From: a virus
DNA: 22,161 nucleotides
Strand: one strand, 5' to 3'
Virus record (IMG/VR): IMGVR_UViG_3300025732_000294
Span: 1-22,161 of that record
Shown here: positions 1-5,810 of the stretch, one piece after another
How the letters are laid out: each line of letters opens with the position of its first letter
Position numbering within the stretch: position 1 is the first letter of the stretch
Translations under genes and position numbers: made by a program
Notes under the pieces: model-generated
Told to the model about the DNA's origin: nothing
What the model saw: the letters and a program-made list of their open reading frames with translations, nothing else
Database searches by the model: none

Positions 1-593
1 ACCTGCCCGTTCCGCATCGCGCCGAGGAAGCGGTCAAAGTCGGAAAGACCGAACGAGAGCGCATCCGCGTCGTCCTGAGGCTTCCGCGGGTCCGTGCGCG
101 CATCGAGGAACTTCATCGCCGCATCGACCGACGCGCCCCACGTCTCGGCCTCCTCGCGTGCGTCGAGGTCCATGATCTTGCGCGCAGCGTCCTCTAGCAC
201 GTCCTCGGCCGGAGCCGCTGACGATGCGTCCTCGGCGATATTCGCGGACGTGCGGAGCAGCGACCGCTTCAGCGCGAAGTCGCGGACCCGCTTCGCGAAG
301 AGCTTGGTATTGAGCGTCGTCGGCGCGTACTGCGAGAGCTGAACGAGCATCGCTACGCCTCCGACGGCGTCGAGCTTGTCACCGAGCGCGCAATAGACGC
401 TCGGAACATCCACCGAGTGACCGTCGAAAACCAGCGCGGAGATAGCGCGCCAGACATCGGCGTGCTTCGGATCGAAGAACGAGTCGGCCGTGATGCCGCA
501 GCGCATGGCATCGCTGACCACCTGCGCGCCATCGACGAACGCGCAGGAGATTAGGAATCGCTCGGCCTCGAGATCGTGCGGGAGCGCGGTCAT
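1..593 (-). CDS. dnaB: DnaB-like replicative helicase, N-terminal part (runs off the left edge)
   Basis: The frame opens with ATG at 593 and stays open to the window edge, giving 197 codons. The protein begins MTALPHDLEAERFLIS, the typical opening of the DnaB N-terminal domain ('lP.d.eaE..ll.'). The helical N-terminal domain covers about residues 1-110 and includes 'FFDPKHADVWRAI'. A linker follows, and from about residue 180 the start of the RecA-like motor domain appears as SFGLSDFDRFLGAMRNGQ, corresponding to the family's 'tG...LD...gG...g.l'. The Walker A motif would lie outside the window. DnaB-type helicases unwind the replication fork as hexamers. The ATG overlaps the stop of the initiator-like gene by 4 nt (ATGA), so the two are probably translationally coupled, as expected for an initiator or loader feeding a helicase. 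Confidence 0.85.
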   Translation of the reverse strand, partial: MTALPHDLEAERFLISCAFVDGAQVVSDAMRCGITADSFFDPKHADVWRAISALVFDGHSVDVPSVYCALGDKLDAVGGVAMLVQLSQYAPTTLNTKLFAKRVRDFALKRSLLRTSANIAEDASSAAPAEDVLEDAARKIMDLDAREEAETWGASVDAAMKFLDARTDPRKPQDDADALSFGLSDFDRFLGAMRNGQ

Positions 594-1396
594 GACGGAT
601 CGTCCTCCAGCAGATCGGCGCAGACTTGAGCGGCTCCGGCGAGGGATGCCTCGTGCGCGGCCTTCTCGCGTGCGAGGCGTTCCTGATACTGGCGCTCCTT
701 CTCGGCCTCGATCTCGTCGCGGCGTTTGAAGTAGTCGTTGCCGTACATCTCGCGAGGTTGCACCTGCATCGGCTTCTCGATGCGATTCAGCCAGTTCACG
801 AACCGGCGACGACTTGGCTGACGCTTGTTGACCTCGCACCAAGTCCGCATCTTGGCCTGCTCCGCTTCGATGTTGATGCCGTGGTATGCCTCGTTGCGTT
901 TTAGCGTTTCGATCCATTCCGCATCCGTTGCTGGCGCGGACACCTCCGCGCTCGTCTTCTTCTCCTTCTCTTTCCTTTCTCCTTCTCCTTCTCCTTCTCC
1001 TTCTCCTTCCGCTTTCGCAAAACGAACCAACGTAGGTTCAGCATCGGAAACCAACGTCGGTTTGCTTGTTGGCCTACCTCCGAGCTTCCCGTTGGTTCTT
1101 GCTCGGTCCCGACGATGTTGAACCTCGGTTTCCTTGTCGGTTGGGTAAGCCCAAAGCCGTAGGTTTTCGCCTTCCCATTTCCAGAGCGCAGATTCCGCAA
1201 GCACTTCGGCCTGCGTGACTCGCGCGAGTTGCTGCCACTTGCGGTCCGACCAGCCCTTGCAGGCTTCGATCACGCCGCCGTTCTCCTGTCCGGCGCAGTA
1301 TCGAAACAGACAGAGCCACGTTGCGCGGGCGACAGGGTCCGATCCTACGAACTCCTCGGAGTCGAGAATCGTCGTTTGAATGTTGATCCAGTTCAT
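590..1396 (-). CDS. Phage replication initiator / replisome organiser-like protein
   Basis: A 268-residue protein starting MNWINIQTTILDSEEF. This resembles the N-terminal winged-helix part of phage replisome organisers, which often open 'W.kl...il.d..f'. Residues about 105-115 hold RTNGKLGGRP, a basic segment common in these proteins. A low-complexity linker of five Gly-Glu pairs followed by Lys/Glu (about residues 130-150) separates it from a C-terminal helical, strongly charged region (EIEAEKERQYQERLAREKAA). I chose ATG 1396 because it overlaps the stop of the small upstream ORF (ATGA) and has a GGAGG about 13 nt upstream. An in-frame ATG at 1507 would add 37 unconvincing residues. The position directly before dnaB supports a role in origin recognition or helicase loading. 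The family assignment is by pattern, not by a clear motif. Confidence 0.65.
   Translation of the reverse strand: MNWINIQTTILDSEEFVGSDPVARATWLCLFRYCAGQENGGVIEACKGWSDRKWQQLARVTQAEVLAESALWKWEGENLRLWAYPTDKETEVQHRRDRARTNGKLGGRPTSKPTLVSDAEPTLVRFAKAEGEGEGEGEGERKEKEKKTSAEVSAPATDAEWIETLKRNEAYHGINIEAEQAKMRTWCEVNKRQPSRRRFVNWLNRIEKPMQVQPREMYGNDYFKRRDEIEAEKERQYQERLAREKAAHEASLAGAAQVCADLLEDDPS
955..1010. repeat. 56-nt uninterrupted polypyrimidine/polypurine tract with five TTCTCC units
   Basis: The plus strand is entirely C and T from 955 to 1010, and the minus coding strand is entirely A and G. Positions 977-1006 are five perfect copies of the 6-nt unit TTCTCC, which encode Gly-Glu pairs in the initiator-like protein. 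Such mirror-like tracts can form triplex (H-DNA) and are also prone to slippage. Because the unit is 6 nt, gain or loss of copies keeps the reading frame. It adjoins the palindrome-like repeats at 1024-1063. Confidence 0.9.
1024..1063. repeat. Two iteron-like imperfect palindromes (AACCAACGTNGGTT), candidate initiator binding sites
   Basis: The plus strand reads GAACCAACGTAGGTTC at 1024-1039 and AAACCAACGTCGGTTT at 1048-1063. The start-to-start period is 24 bp and AACC/GGTT arms flank the centre. A weaker AACCTCGGTT lies near 1121. They encode the repeated residues PTLV in the initiator-like protein, so a purely protein-level duplication could also explain them. In lambda the origin iterons lie inside gene O, so the location fits an origin. 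Only the repeat is directly seen; the function is inferred. Confidence 0.45.
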
Positions 1397-1491
1397 ACGA
1401 ACAAAAGACCCTCCGCACGCAGCCGTTGAAACTGGCGAGCGTTGGCTCGCACCGTCTGCGCCGGAGGGAAGTTTTGTGGTGTTTCTTTCAT
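1393..1491 (-). CDS. Small ORF (32 aa) upstream of and coupled to the initiator-like gene
   Basis: ATG at 1491 opens MKETPQNFPPAQTVRANARQ and ends at a TGA that shares an ATGA with the initiator start at 1396. The GGAGG of the next gene lies inside its last codons, the same arrangement seen at other gene borders in this window. The C-terminal half (QTVRANARQFQRLRAEGLLF) could form a basic amphipathic helix. No family is recognised. It fills most of the gap between rusA and the initiator. It may be a short protein or a leader peptide that couples translation. Its own ribosome binding site is weak, so confidence is limited. Confidence 0.45.
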   Translation of the reverse strand: MKETPQNFPPAQTVRANARQFQRLRAEGLLFV

Positions 1492-1560
1492 CGGTCGCCG
1501 GTTTCACTCGGTACCTTGCCCATCACGGAACCAAACGGCCCGCGTGAGTAAAGCTCAAAC

Positions 1561-2025
1561 TCACCAGTCCGTCATGGCCTCGATCCTTATCGCGCACCCG
1601 CCTTCCTCGCCGACTTGCGCCCAAAACTTCTCGACGACGAGAATCACGACCTGCGAGTCGTCCCGCCAAATCAGCGCGAGGTCCGTGATCTGATCGAGGA
1701 CGAGCTTTGCGAGGTTGTCGCAGTCCGGCCGACTAATATGCCAGACCGGCGATTTTGTTTTGAGCAGCCCCGCGGTCGAGAGATGCGACTTCGGCCGCTT
1801 GAACTCGAAGCGCAGGACGACCTTAAACGGAACGTCGTCGAGGCGCTGCGAGAAGGTGCGCATCGCGTTAGCGCGGACCGCCATTCGCACGGCGCGTTTC
1901 CAGTCGTCGGCCACGTCCGAGTCGTACACGCGAGCGACGAAGTTTGCGCCCATCCGTCGAGCGTAAGCTCGCGGCCGCGGCTGGCCCTTTGGGTCGCCCT
2001 TGATTGTGAACTCGAGCGGGATCAC
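1561..2025 (-). CDS. rusA: RusA-type Holliday junction resolvase
   Basis: A 154-residue protein, close to the usual RusA length of about 120-150. The N-terminus has IKGDPKGQPRPRAYAR (residues 8-23), matching the family's 'G.P..k.RPR'. The catalytic region is RPDCDNLAKLVLDQIT followed by WRDDSQV at 120-126. It supplies the conserved acidic residues Asp101, Asp103 and Asp122/123 and the conserved Lys107. RusA dimers cut four-way junctions symmetrically, which phages use to resolve recombination and replication intermediates before packaging. The start is GTG at 2025, overlapping the preceding stop (GTGA), with AAGGAGGAG just upstream. It sits between the recombination genes and the replication genes, consistent with this role. 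Confidence 0.9.
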   Translation of the reverse strand: MIPLEFTIKGDPKGQPRPRAYARRMGANFVARVYDSDVADDWKRAVRMAVRANAMRTFSQRLDDVPFKVVLRFEFKRPKSHLSTAGLLKTKSPVWHISRPDCDNLAKLVLDQITDLALIWRDDSQVVILVVEKFWAQVGEEGGCAIRIEAMTDW

Positions 2026-2198
2026 GGCTCCTCCTTCTCAAGCGCGGCCTCGGTGCGTTCGATCAGGTCCGCGTCGCGCAGCGCCTTGAGGTGCGTCTTG
2101 GTGATGATCTCGAGGTCGGAGAGAATCCCGAGCAGCTCCTCGCGGTCGAGTTTGAGACGTGCGATCTCCATCCGCAGTTGTCGTTCGGTGTCGTTCAT
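2022..2198 (-). CDS. Small predicted coiled-coil protein (58 aa)
   Basis: Starts with ATG 2198, sharing ATGA with the preceding stop, and reads MNDTERQLRMEIARLKLDRE. Nearly the whole length is charged with a leucine/isoleucine heptad pattern (RMEIARLKLDREELLGILSDLEIITKTHLKAL), so a coiled coil is likely. It ends LEKEEP, whose purine-rich codons double as the Shine-Dalgarno of rusA. No family is recognised. It lies in the block of four short genes between the exonuclease and rusA. No function can be assigned. Confidence 0.7.
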   Translation of the reverse strand: MNDTERQLRMEIARLKLDREELLGILSDLEIITKTHLKALRDADLIERTEAALEKEEP

Positions 2199-2362
2199 TG
2201 TTCGAGCACCTGCCTTTTCGTTTTTTGCGCAATGAAGTAGCGCCAGCCGGCGTCGATGTCTTGACGGAGTTTCGCCATCTCCTTCGGGCTGTCGATCTCC
2301 TGCCGACCGTCGCGGAACGAATCCCACTTCGACCAGCGAGCCGGCTTCTGCGGCGTCTTCAC
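2195..2362 (-). CDS. Small hypothetical protein (55 aa)
   Basis: GTG at 2362 overlaps the upstream stop (GTGA) and is preceded by GGAGGTGCGAA, a good ribosome binding site. The protein is basic and begins (as Met) KTPQKPARWSKWDSFRDGRQ, followed by EMAKLRQDIDAGWRYFIAQK. No domain is recognised. The codon choice, tight overlaps on both sides and strong ribosome binding site support a real gene. The stop overlaps the ATG of the coiled-coil gene. Confidence 0.65.
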   Translation of the reverse strand: MKTPQKPARWSKWDSFRDGRQEIDSPKEMAKLRQDIDAGWRYFIAQKTKRQVLEQ

Positions 2363-2595
2363 TTCGCACCTCCGCGGTTGCGCTGTTCGTATCGGTGCCG
2401 GCGTAGCTGCTCCCGCTCCTCCGCGGTGATGAATTCCTTTCGGAAGCCCAGTTCCTTGATCGTGCCGTAGGTGTAGCCGAGATTTAGATTCAGCTTCACG
2501 GCAATCGCTTTCACGTCGTACATCTCCTCGACGAGTTCGCATATGCGTGCCTTTATGTTTTCGCGTTCAGCGCGACTTCTTTTTGAATTGTCCAT
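2359..2595 (-). CDS. Small protein with a possible helix-turn-helix (78 aa)
   Basis: ATG at 2595 begins MDNSKRSRAERENIKARICE. Residues about 25-52 (EMYDVKAIAVKLNLNLGYTYGTIKELGF) have the spacing of a helix-turn-helix: helix, tight turn at LNLNLGY, then a second helix. The protein may therefore bind DNA. The flanks are rich in Arg and Lys. An upstream in-frame ATG at 2667 would overlap the previous gene by about 100 nt, so I prefer 2595, which overlaps by 29 nt and has AAGGCGAG upstream. The C-terminus GGAK is encoded by the downstream gene's ribosome binding site. A regulatory role is possible but unproven. Confidence 0.6.
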   Translation of the reverse strand: MDNSKRSRAERENIKARICELVEEMYDVKAIAVKLNLNLGYTYGTIKELGFRKEFITAEEREQLRRHRYEQRNRGGAK

Positions 2596-2761
2596 TTGAG
2601 TCTCGCCTTTGCTTGTCGCGTTCAACGCGAGCAAAGAAGTCGTCCATCCATTGTTTATCGCGGCCAAGTTTCTCGCCCTGCTCGCGTCCGGTCATCCAGC
2701 CGTAGATCATGCCGATTGCAAACGCTAGAAGCGCGATTGTTGCGATACCGATCCAACTCAC
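2567..2761 (-). CDS. Small membrane-anchored protein (64 aa)
   Basis: GTG at 2761 overlaps the exonuclease stop (GTGA) and is preceded by a strong AAAGGAGGTGCGTC. The first residues (as Met, then SWIGIATIALLAFAIGMIYG) form one clear transmembrane helix. A charged cytoplasmic tail follows (REQGEKLGRDKQWMDDFFAR) and the end is basic (NGQFKKKSR). The layout is like small phage inner-membrane proteins, but no family is recognised. Its place inside the recombination/replication block rather than near the lysozyme makes a holin role unsupported. Confidence 0.65.
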   Translation of the reverse strand: MSWIGIATIALLAFAIGMIYGWMTGREQGEKLGRDKQWMDDFFARVERDKQRRDSNGQFKKKSR

Positions 2762-3594
2762 GACGCACCTCCTTTCCCGTACCACGTTGGCACCGTGATC
2801 TCGCGCAGCGTCGGCTCGATGTTCGGCCACTCGCTCGAGTCGCGGCACCGCTTGAGTCGGCGCAGATCGTCGAGCGTCTCGTCTTGACCGAGTGAAGCCG
2901 CAGCGTCGGAGATGCGGTACACCGCGACCCCGAACGGCTGGACCTTCTCGACGGCCACGAAAAAGAAGTCGAAGACCGGACGGCCGAGTATCTCCGAGAT
3001 AAGCGGAAGATAGAATCCCGCTTGCCGGTGGTAGCCGTAGCGGAAGACGGCCTTGTCGAACGAGCCAAAGTCCTCACCGTTTAAGCTCTCAACTGTCTTG
3101 AGGTCCACGATGTACGGACGCCCACTTGAGAGTCCGCAGCCGTCCACGTTGAACCAGTCCGTCCGACATTGCAGCGGCATATCGCCCGTGGTGCGCCACG
3201 TCAGCTCCGGCTGACCGTGCGCGAAGAGTTCGTCGGCGAGCGGATGCTGCCGAACGGCGTCGGTCATCGCGATGACTTGCGCGGCTTCGTCGGTGTCGAT
3301 GATAACTTTTCCGCTGTTCTCGGCCTCGAAGGCGGCGAACTTCTCCTTGCCGTCCTTGGTCCTGCGGTCGATTCCCTCCGGCCGGATCGCGTAGCGCGTC
3401 GGCATCTCGGTCGGCTCGAGGACCGAGCAATGCACCGTGGAGCCGATGCGGAAGGCGGCGGTCGGTTCGTCGGCGACAATCTGTTTCGTGACGTAGCGGC
3501 GATAGTAAAGCGCCGGACGACGCCGGAAGGTCTCGAGCTTCGAGTGGCTGACCGCGGAATTCGCGTGATAAACGTGCGACGGTTCGACGATCAC
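2758..3594 (-). CDS. RecE-like PD-(D/E)XK exonuclease
   Basis: A 278-residue nuclease that would resect double-stranded DNA ends for the RecT-like partner encoded just upstream. The start is GTG 3594, which shares GTGA with the previous stop and has GGAGGTGCGTC. Longer in-frame versions run through the neighbouring gene and look unlike protein. Family signs in order are: SKLETFRRRPALYYRRYV (18-35); the His-containing GSTVHCSVLEP (51-61); QPELTWR with Glu130; CRTDWF with Asp146; IVDLKT with Asp164 and Lys166; and the following YGYHRQAGFY (187-196). These match the PD-(D/E)XK phage exonuclease set (RecE C-terminal / YqaJ-like) with all core residues present. The C-terminus GGAS comes from the next gene's ribosome binding site. 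Confidence 0.88.
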   Translation of the reverse strand: MIVEPSHVYHANSAVSHSKLETFRRRPALYYRRYVTKQIVADEPTAAFRIGSTVHCSVLEPTEMPTRYAIRPEGIDRRTKDGKEKFAAFEAENSGKVIIDTDEAAQVIAMTDAVRQHPLADELFAHGQPELTWRTTGDMPLQCRTDWFNVDGCGLSSGRPYIVDLKTVESLNGEDFGSFDKAVFRYGYHRQAGFYLPLISEILGRPVFDFFFVAVEKVQPFGVAVYRISDAAASLGQDETLDDLRRLKRCRDSSEWPNIEPTLREITVPTWYGKGGAS

Positions 3595-3887
3595 GACGCA
3601 CCTCCTTCCAGCCCGAGCTTCGACTGGAGCGGGTCCAGCTCGGCTTCGCTCTCGTCCTTGAACGCAACGGTCCAGCGAATCTTCACGCGCACCTTCGGGG
3701 CCATCGCGAGCGCGTCCCACTCTACCGCGAAGGATGCCTTTGCCACCGGCTCGCTCTGCGTCTCGTCCTCGACGAACGATTCCTGCGCGGCTTTACCGAC
3801 CGCGACGAAGTGCGTCTCGAGGAGGCTGCGAAATTGCTCCGTCGCCGCGTTGATGATCGCCTCGCGCTTCACGTCGTTGTCGTTCAT
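3591..3887 (-). CDS. Hypothetical protein between RecT and the exonuclease (98 aa)
   Basis: ATG 3887 overlaps the recT stop (ATGA) and has GGAGGTGCC upstream. The protein starts MNDNDVKREAIINAATEQFR and is acidic. The first half is helical, and the second half (PVAKASFAVEWDALAMAPKV and RVKIRWTVAFKDESE) looks like beta strands. I do not recognise the family. Genes in this position between annealing protein and nuclease are often accessory to recombination, which is an inference from place only. Confidence 0.7.
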   Translation of the reverse strand: MNDNDVKREAIINAATEQFRSLLETHFVAVGKAAQESFVEDETQSEPVAKASFAVEWDALAMAPKVRVKIRWTVAFKDESEAELDPLQSKLGLEGGAS

Positions 3888-4546
3888 GCGGCACCTCCGA
3901 TCTTGCTGGTCAATCCACCGGCGACCTTGTCCGCCAGCGGAGTCACGTTGATCGGCTCGACTGGCATATCGCGAACTTCCTCGGCGGTGCGGAGTCCCTT
4001 TAGAATGTCCCCGAAGAGATCGCGGAGAACATAACCACGAGCGCGGAAGCGCAGCATCCGCTTCGGATAGTCGGTCCACGGTCCCGCCTTGCCCCAGAGT
4101 TTTGCCCGCTTCGCGTCCGCGACGGTGAACGATTCTATGGCTGCTTGGTCGCCTTTGCGAGCAGCCGTGACGCGGTAGCCGTAGCCGTCCGAGCCAGCCT
4201 CGCCGATCTCTTCTTCCTTGTAGCTTTCGAGCAGACCGGAGGAGCGAACGAGCGCGAGCGCCGCGTCACCATAGATTGCCGGCCGGCCGTTGATGACCGC
4301 GGTATTCTGGAGCGCGGCCATCGGGGTTAGTCCGAGTTCCGCGCCGAGTTGAATCGCCACGAGGACGGCCTCAGGCTTCTCCATTCCCTTCGGAGCAAAG
4401 CCAGAGGCGCAGATCGCGTTCGCGAATCGGAACGCTTCCTCGAGCGAGGCGAGCTGGACACCCTGATTGCCGAAGCTGATCGGGGACTTCTTGTGAGTCA
4501 CGACCTCGGTCGAGGTCGGTTGCGTTTTTACGTCTGTCGTTTCCAT
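3884..4546 (-). CDS. recT: RecT-like single-strand annealing protein
   Basis: A 220-residue protein matching the RecT/Bet type of phage annealing proteins. The core reads LVAIQLGAELGLTPMAALQN, then INGRPAIYGDAALALVRSSG, then YGYRVTAARKG. It ends with the conserved block AKRAKLWGKAGPWTDYPKRM and LRFRARGYVLRDLF, where the family has 'A..aGw...w......M..ka....aR'. It coats single strands produced by the neighbouring exonuclease and anneals them to complementary DNA. ATG 4546 has no Shine-Dalgarno; instead the 35 nt upstream are CAA-rich. The C-terminus (KIGGAA) carries the ribosome binding site of the following gene. Confidence 0.85.
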   Translation of the reverse strand: METTDVKTQPTSTEVVTHKKSPISFGNQGVQLASLEEAFRFANAICASGFAPKGMEKPEAVLVAIQLGAELGLTPMAALQNTAVINGRPAIYGDAALALVRSSGLLESYKEEEIGEAGSDGYGYRVTAARKGDQAAIESFTVADAKRAKLWGKAGPWTDYPKRMLRFRARGYVLRDLFGDILKGLRTAEEVRDMPVEPINVTPLADKVAGGLTSKIGGAA

Positions 4547-4615
4547 AGTTCGTTGTCGTTGTTCTGTTGTTGTTGTTGTGCGACCCCGTCGGTTTCGGCC
4601 GGCGGGGTTTCGCGT
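4547..4615 (-). promoter_or_regulatory. recT leader: 10-bp hairpin followed by CAA-repeat, Shine-Dalgarno-less start
   Basis: Positions 4583-4608 form an inverted repeat with a 10-bp stem (ACCCCG.CGG pairing to CCG.CGGGGT, one G-T pair) and a 6-nt loop. It is followed on the minus strand by CACAACAACAACAACAG and more A/C-rich sequence up to the ATG. No T-run follows, so it is not a classical terminator. An unstructured CAA leader is a known way to leave a start codon accessible without a Shine-Dalgarno. The regulatory role is inferred. Confidence 0.45.
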
Positions 4616-5041
4616 TTAGAAGTTCACGTCGGCGTCATCGAGTTCAGCCGGAGCAGCATCGACTCGATCCTGCGGGATTGAAGCGGAAAGCGTTCCGCGC
4701 TTCTGGTGAAGGTAGGTGCGCGCCGCATTGCGAAGGCGCACGTCTGCGTCACGCGGAGGGAATGGCTTCCCGTTCCGGTCGAGCTTCGGCTCCTGCTCCT
4801 GCGCGTACCAAGCAACGGACTTATCGGAGAGCGACGAGAGCGGTATGCCGGTATTCTTACCGAAGTGAACCGTGACGCTGCCAGCGTCAGCGATGACTGC
4901 GCTCGGCTGCGGGACTTCGTCGGACGAGGTCGCCATCGGTCGAGCGACCGGAGCGGCGGCGGTGGCCGGCTTGGTTTCGAGAGCCTGTCGAATTGCGACA
5001 AGCTCGGCGTGAATTGCTGTCAGGAGTTCTTCGCTTTTCAT
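4616..5041 (-). CDS. ExoX C-terminal-like (DUF3820-like) protein of the recombination module
   Basis: A 141-residue protein. Residues about 55-82 (VTVHFGKNTGIPLSSLSDKS followed by VAWYAQEQ) match the small domain found at the C-terminus of exodeoxyribonuclease X and in stand-alone DUF3820-type proteins ('i.FGKyKG..l.elp..yl.Wl.'). The N-terminal half starts with a short helix (MKSEELLTAIHAELVAIRQA), then a Pro/Ala/Thr linker. The acidic tail ends DDADVNF, like the acidic tips of single-strand DNA binding proteins, which suggests protein-protein contact. I prefer ATG 5041. Upstream in-frame ATG 5074 and GTG 5179 (the latter overlapping the lysozyme stop) remain possible. No nuclease domain is present, so it is probably an accessory factor. 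Confidence 0.65.
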   Translation of the reverse strand: MKSEELLTAIHAELVAIRQALETKPATAAAPVARPMATSSDEVPQPSAVIADAGSVTVHFGKNTGIPLSSLSDKSVAWYAQEQEPKLDRNGKPFPPRDADVRLRNAARTYLHQKRGTLSASIPQDRVDAAPAELDDADVNF

Positions 5042-5074
5042 TTCTGATCGTGCTGTTGTTGTTGCTGCTGCCAT
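5042..5074 (-). promoter_or_regulatory. CAA/GCA-rich leader before the ExoX-like gene
   Basis: The minus strand before ATG 5041 reads GCAGCAGCAACAACAACAGC and continues without a Shine-Dalgarno, much like the leader of recT. If the true start is upstream (5074 or 5179) this stretch instead encodes an Ala/Thr linker. The remaining 5075-5175 shows no promoter or terminator that I can identify. Confidence 0.3.
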
Positions 5075-5175
5075 TGATGCCAACGCTCTCGCGCTGACGG
5101 TGAAGGTTGAGTGCCAGTCGTCGTCGTGTCCATCTTCGGCACCGCGACGAGCTAGGCGTTCGAGGTCGAGGACTG

Positions 5176-5556
5176 TCACCGCATTGCGCGGAGGACTTTC
5201 GCCGCGTAGTTCACGGTTGCCGGCTTCTTGTCGCCTCGTGGACCGCCGTTGTGAATTCGAGCGAGCGTCTCGACATCGCCCTCGGCCCACGCCTTCGGCG
5301 CGTAGCGTTGCAGGTAGGCCGAGACTACGCGGCGCGAGTAGTCGAGATCAGCGCAGCGAGAATAGTCGCCACCGATCCGAGCGTCGGCGTGATAGCCGCG
5401 GTGAATCTGAAGCGGACCGAGAGCCTTGCCGTTGTCGCCCAGAATCGCACCGCGGCGTCCGCCGGTCTCGACGACGTGCAGAGCGCGCCAGAAGGACTCC
5501 GGCGGCGCGGCGTGAGCCGCGGATACGAGAGCGAGGAGAAGAGCGAAGCGCTTCAC
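5176..5556 (-). CDS. Exported lysozyme / lytic transglycosylase-like protein (endolysin candidate)
   Basis: A 126-residue protein with a short Sec signal peptide, MKRFALLLALVSAAHA, likely cleaved after residue 16. The mature part begins near ESFWRALHVVETGG, where Glu30 is the expected catalytic glutamate of lysozyme-like folds. GKALGPLQIHRGYHADA (about 43-59) follows, the usual 'G..GP.QI....' signature, and later ARIHNGGPRG. It would cut peptidoglycan. The start is GTG 5556, overlapping the previous stop (GTGA) with GGAGGTGGCGTC upstream. Export by Sec would make lysis less dependent on a large-hole holin. It lies between the tail genes and the recombination genes, far from the holin-like genes near 19.5-20.3 kb. 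A role in virion entry cannot be excluded. Confidence 0.78.
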   Translation of the reverse strand: MKRFALLLALVSAAHAAPPESFWRALHVVETGGRRGAILGDNGKALGPLQIHRGYHADARIGGDYSRCADLDYSRRVVSAYLQRYAPKAWAEGDVETLARIHNGGPRGDKKPATVNYAAKVLRAMR

Positions 5557-5810
5557 GACGCCACCTCCGCCTTCACCCAGCCGCCCAGCGCCAGCGCTGC
5601 GGCATTGCCGCCGAACTCCAAAATCTTGCTGTAGTCGCGGCGCGAACCCTTACCATCGGTCAGTACGCTGCGCTCGATAACCCAAGCAACCGTGCCGGCG
5701 GGCGCGGTGCCAATCGTATTCCGCGCTTCCGCGGCGTTAGCGAAAGGCCCGTTGACTTCGAACCACTCGCCGGTGCCGTCAATGAACTTCAGGTTGATTT
5801 CGGTTTTCAT
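5553..5810 (-). CDS. Hypothetical protein (85 aa)
   Basis: ATG 5810 starts MKTEINLKFIDGTGEWFEVN. The protein looks like a small beta-rich domain, and its stop overlaps the lysozyme GTG, so the two are probably coupled. The 14 nt before the ATG are A/C-rich (ACCAAAACCAAAAT) without a Shine-Dalgarno. Extension to an upstream TTG at 5930 would add a hydrophobic 40-residue stretch that I consider unlikely. No family is recognised. Confidence 0.65.
   Translation of the reverse strand: MKTEINLKFIDGTGEWFEVNGPFANAAEARNTIGTAPAGTVAWVIERSVLTDGKGSRRDYSKILEFGGNAAALALGGWVKAEVAS

Noticed and set aside
977-1006. The TTCTCC units as a CRISPR-like array or a phase-variation switch
   Set aside because: There are no spacers, and the 6-nt unit cannot change the reading frame, so on/off switching is not expected. 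It is a coding linker repeat with possible DNA-structure effects.
3595-3720. Longer N-terminus for the exonuclease
   Set aside because: The added residues are an out-of-frame reading of the preceding gene, and GTG 3594 with its Shine-Dalgarno gives the normal family start.
4583-4608. 10-bp hairpin upstream of recT as an intrinsic terminator
   Set aside because: The stem is strong, but no T-run follows on either strand (the minus strand continues CGCACAACAAC), so I keep it only as a leader structure.
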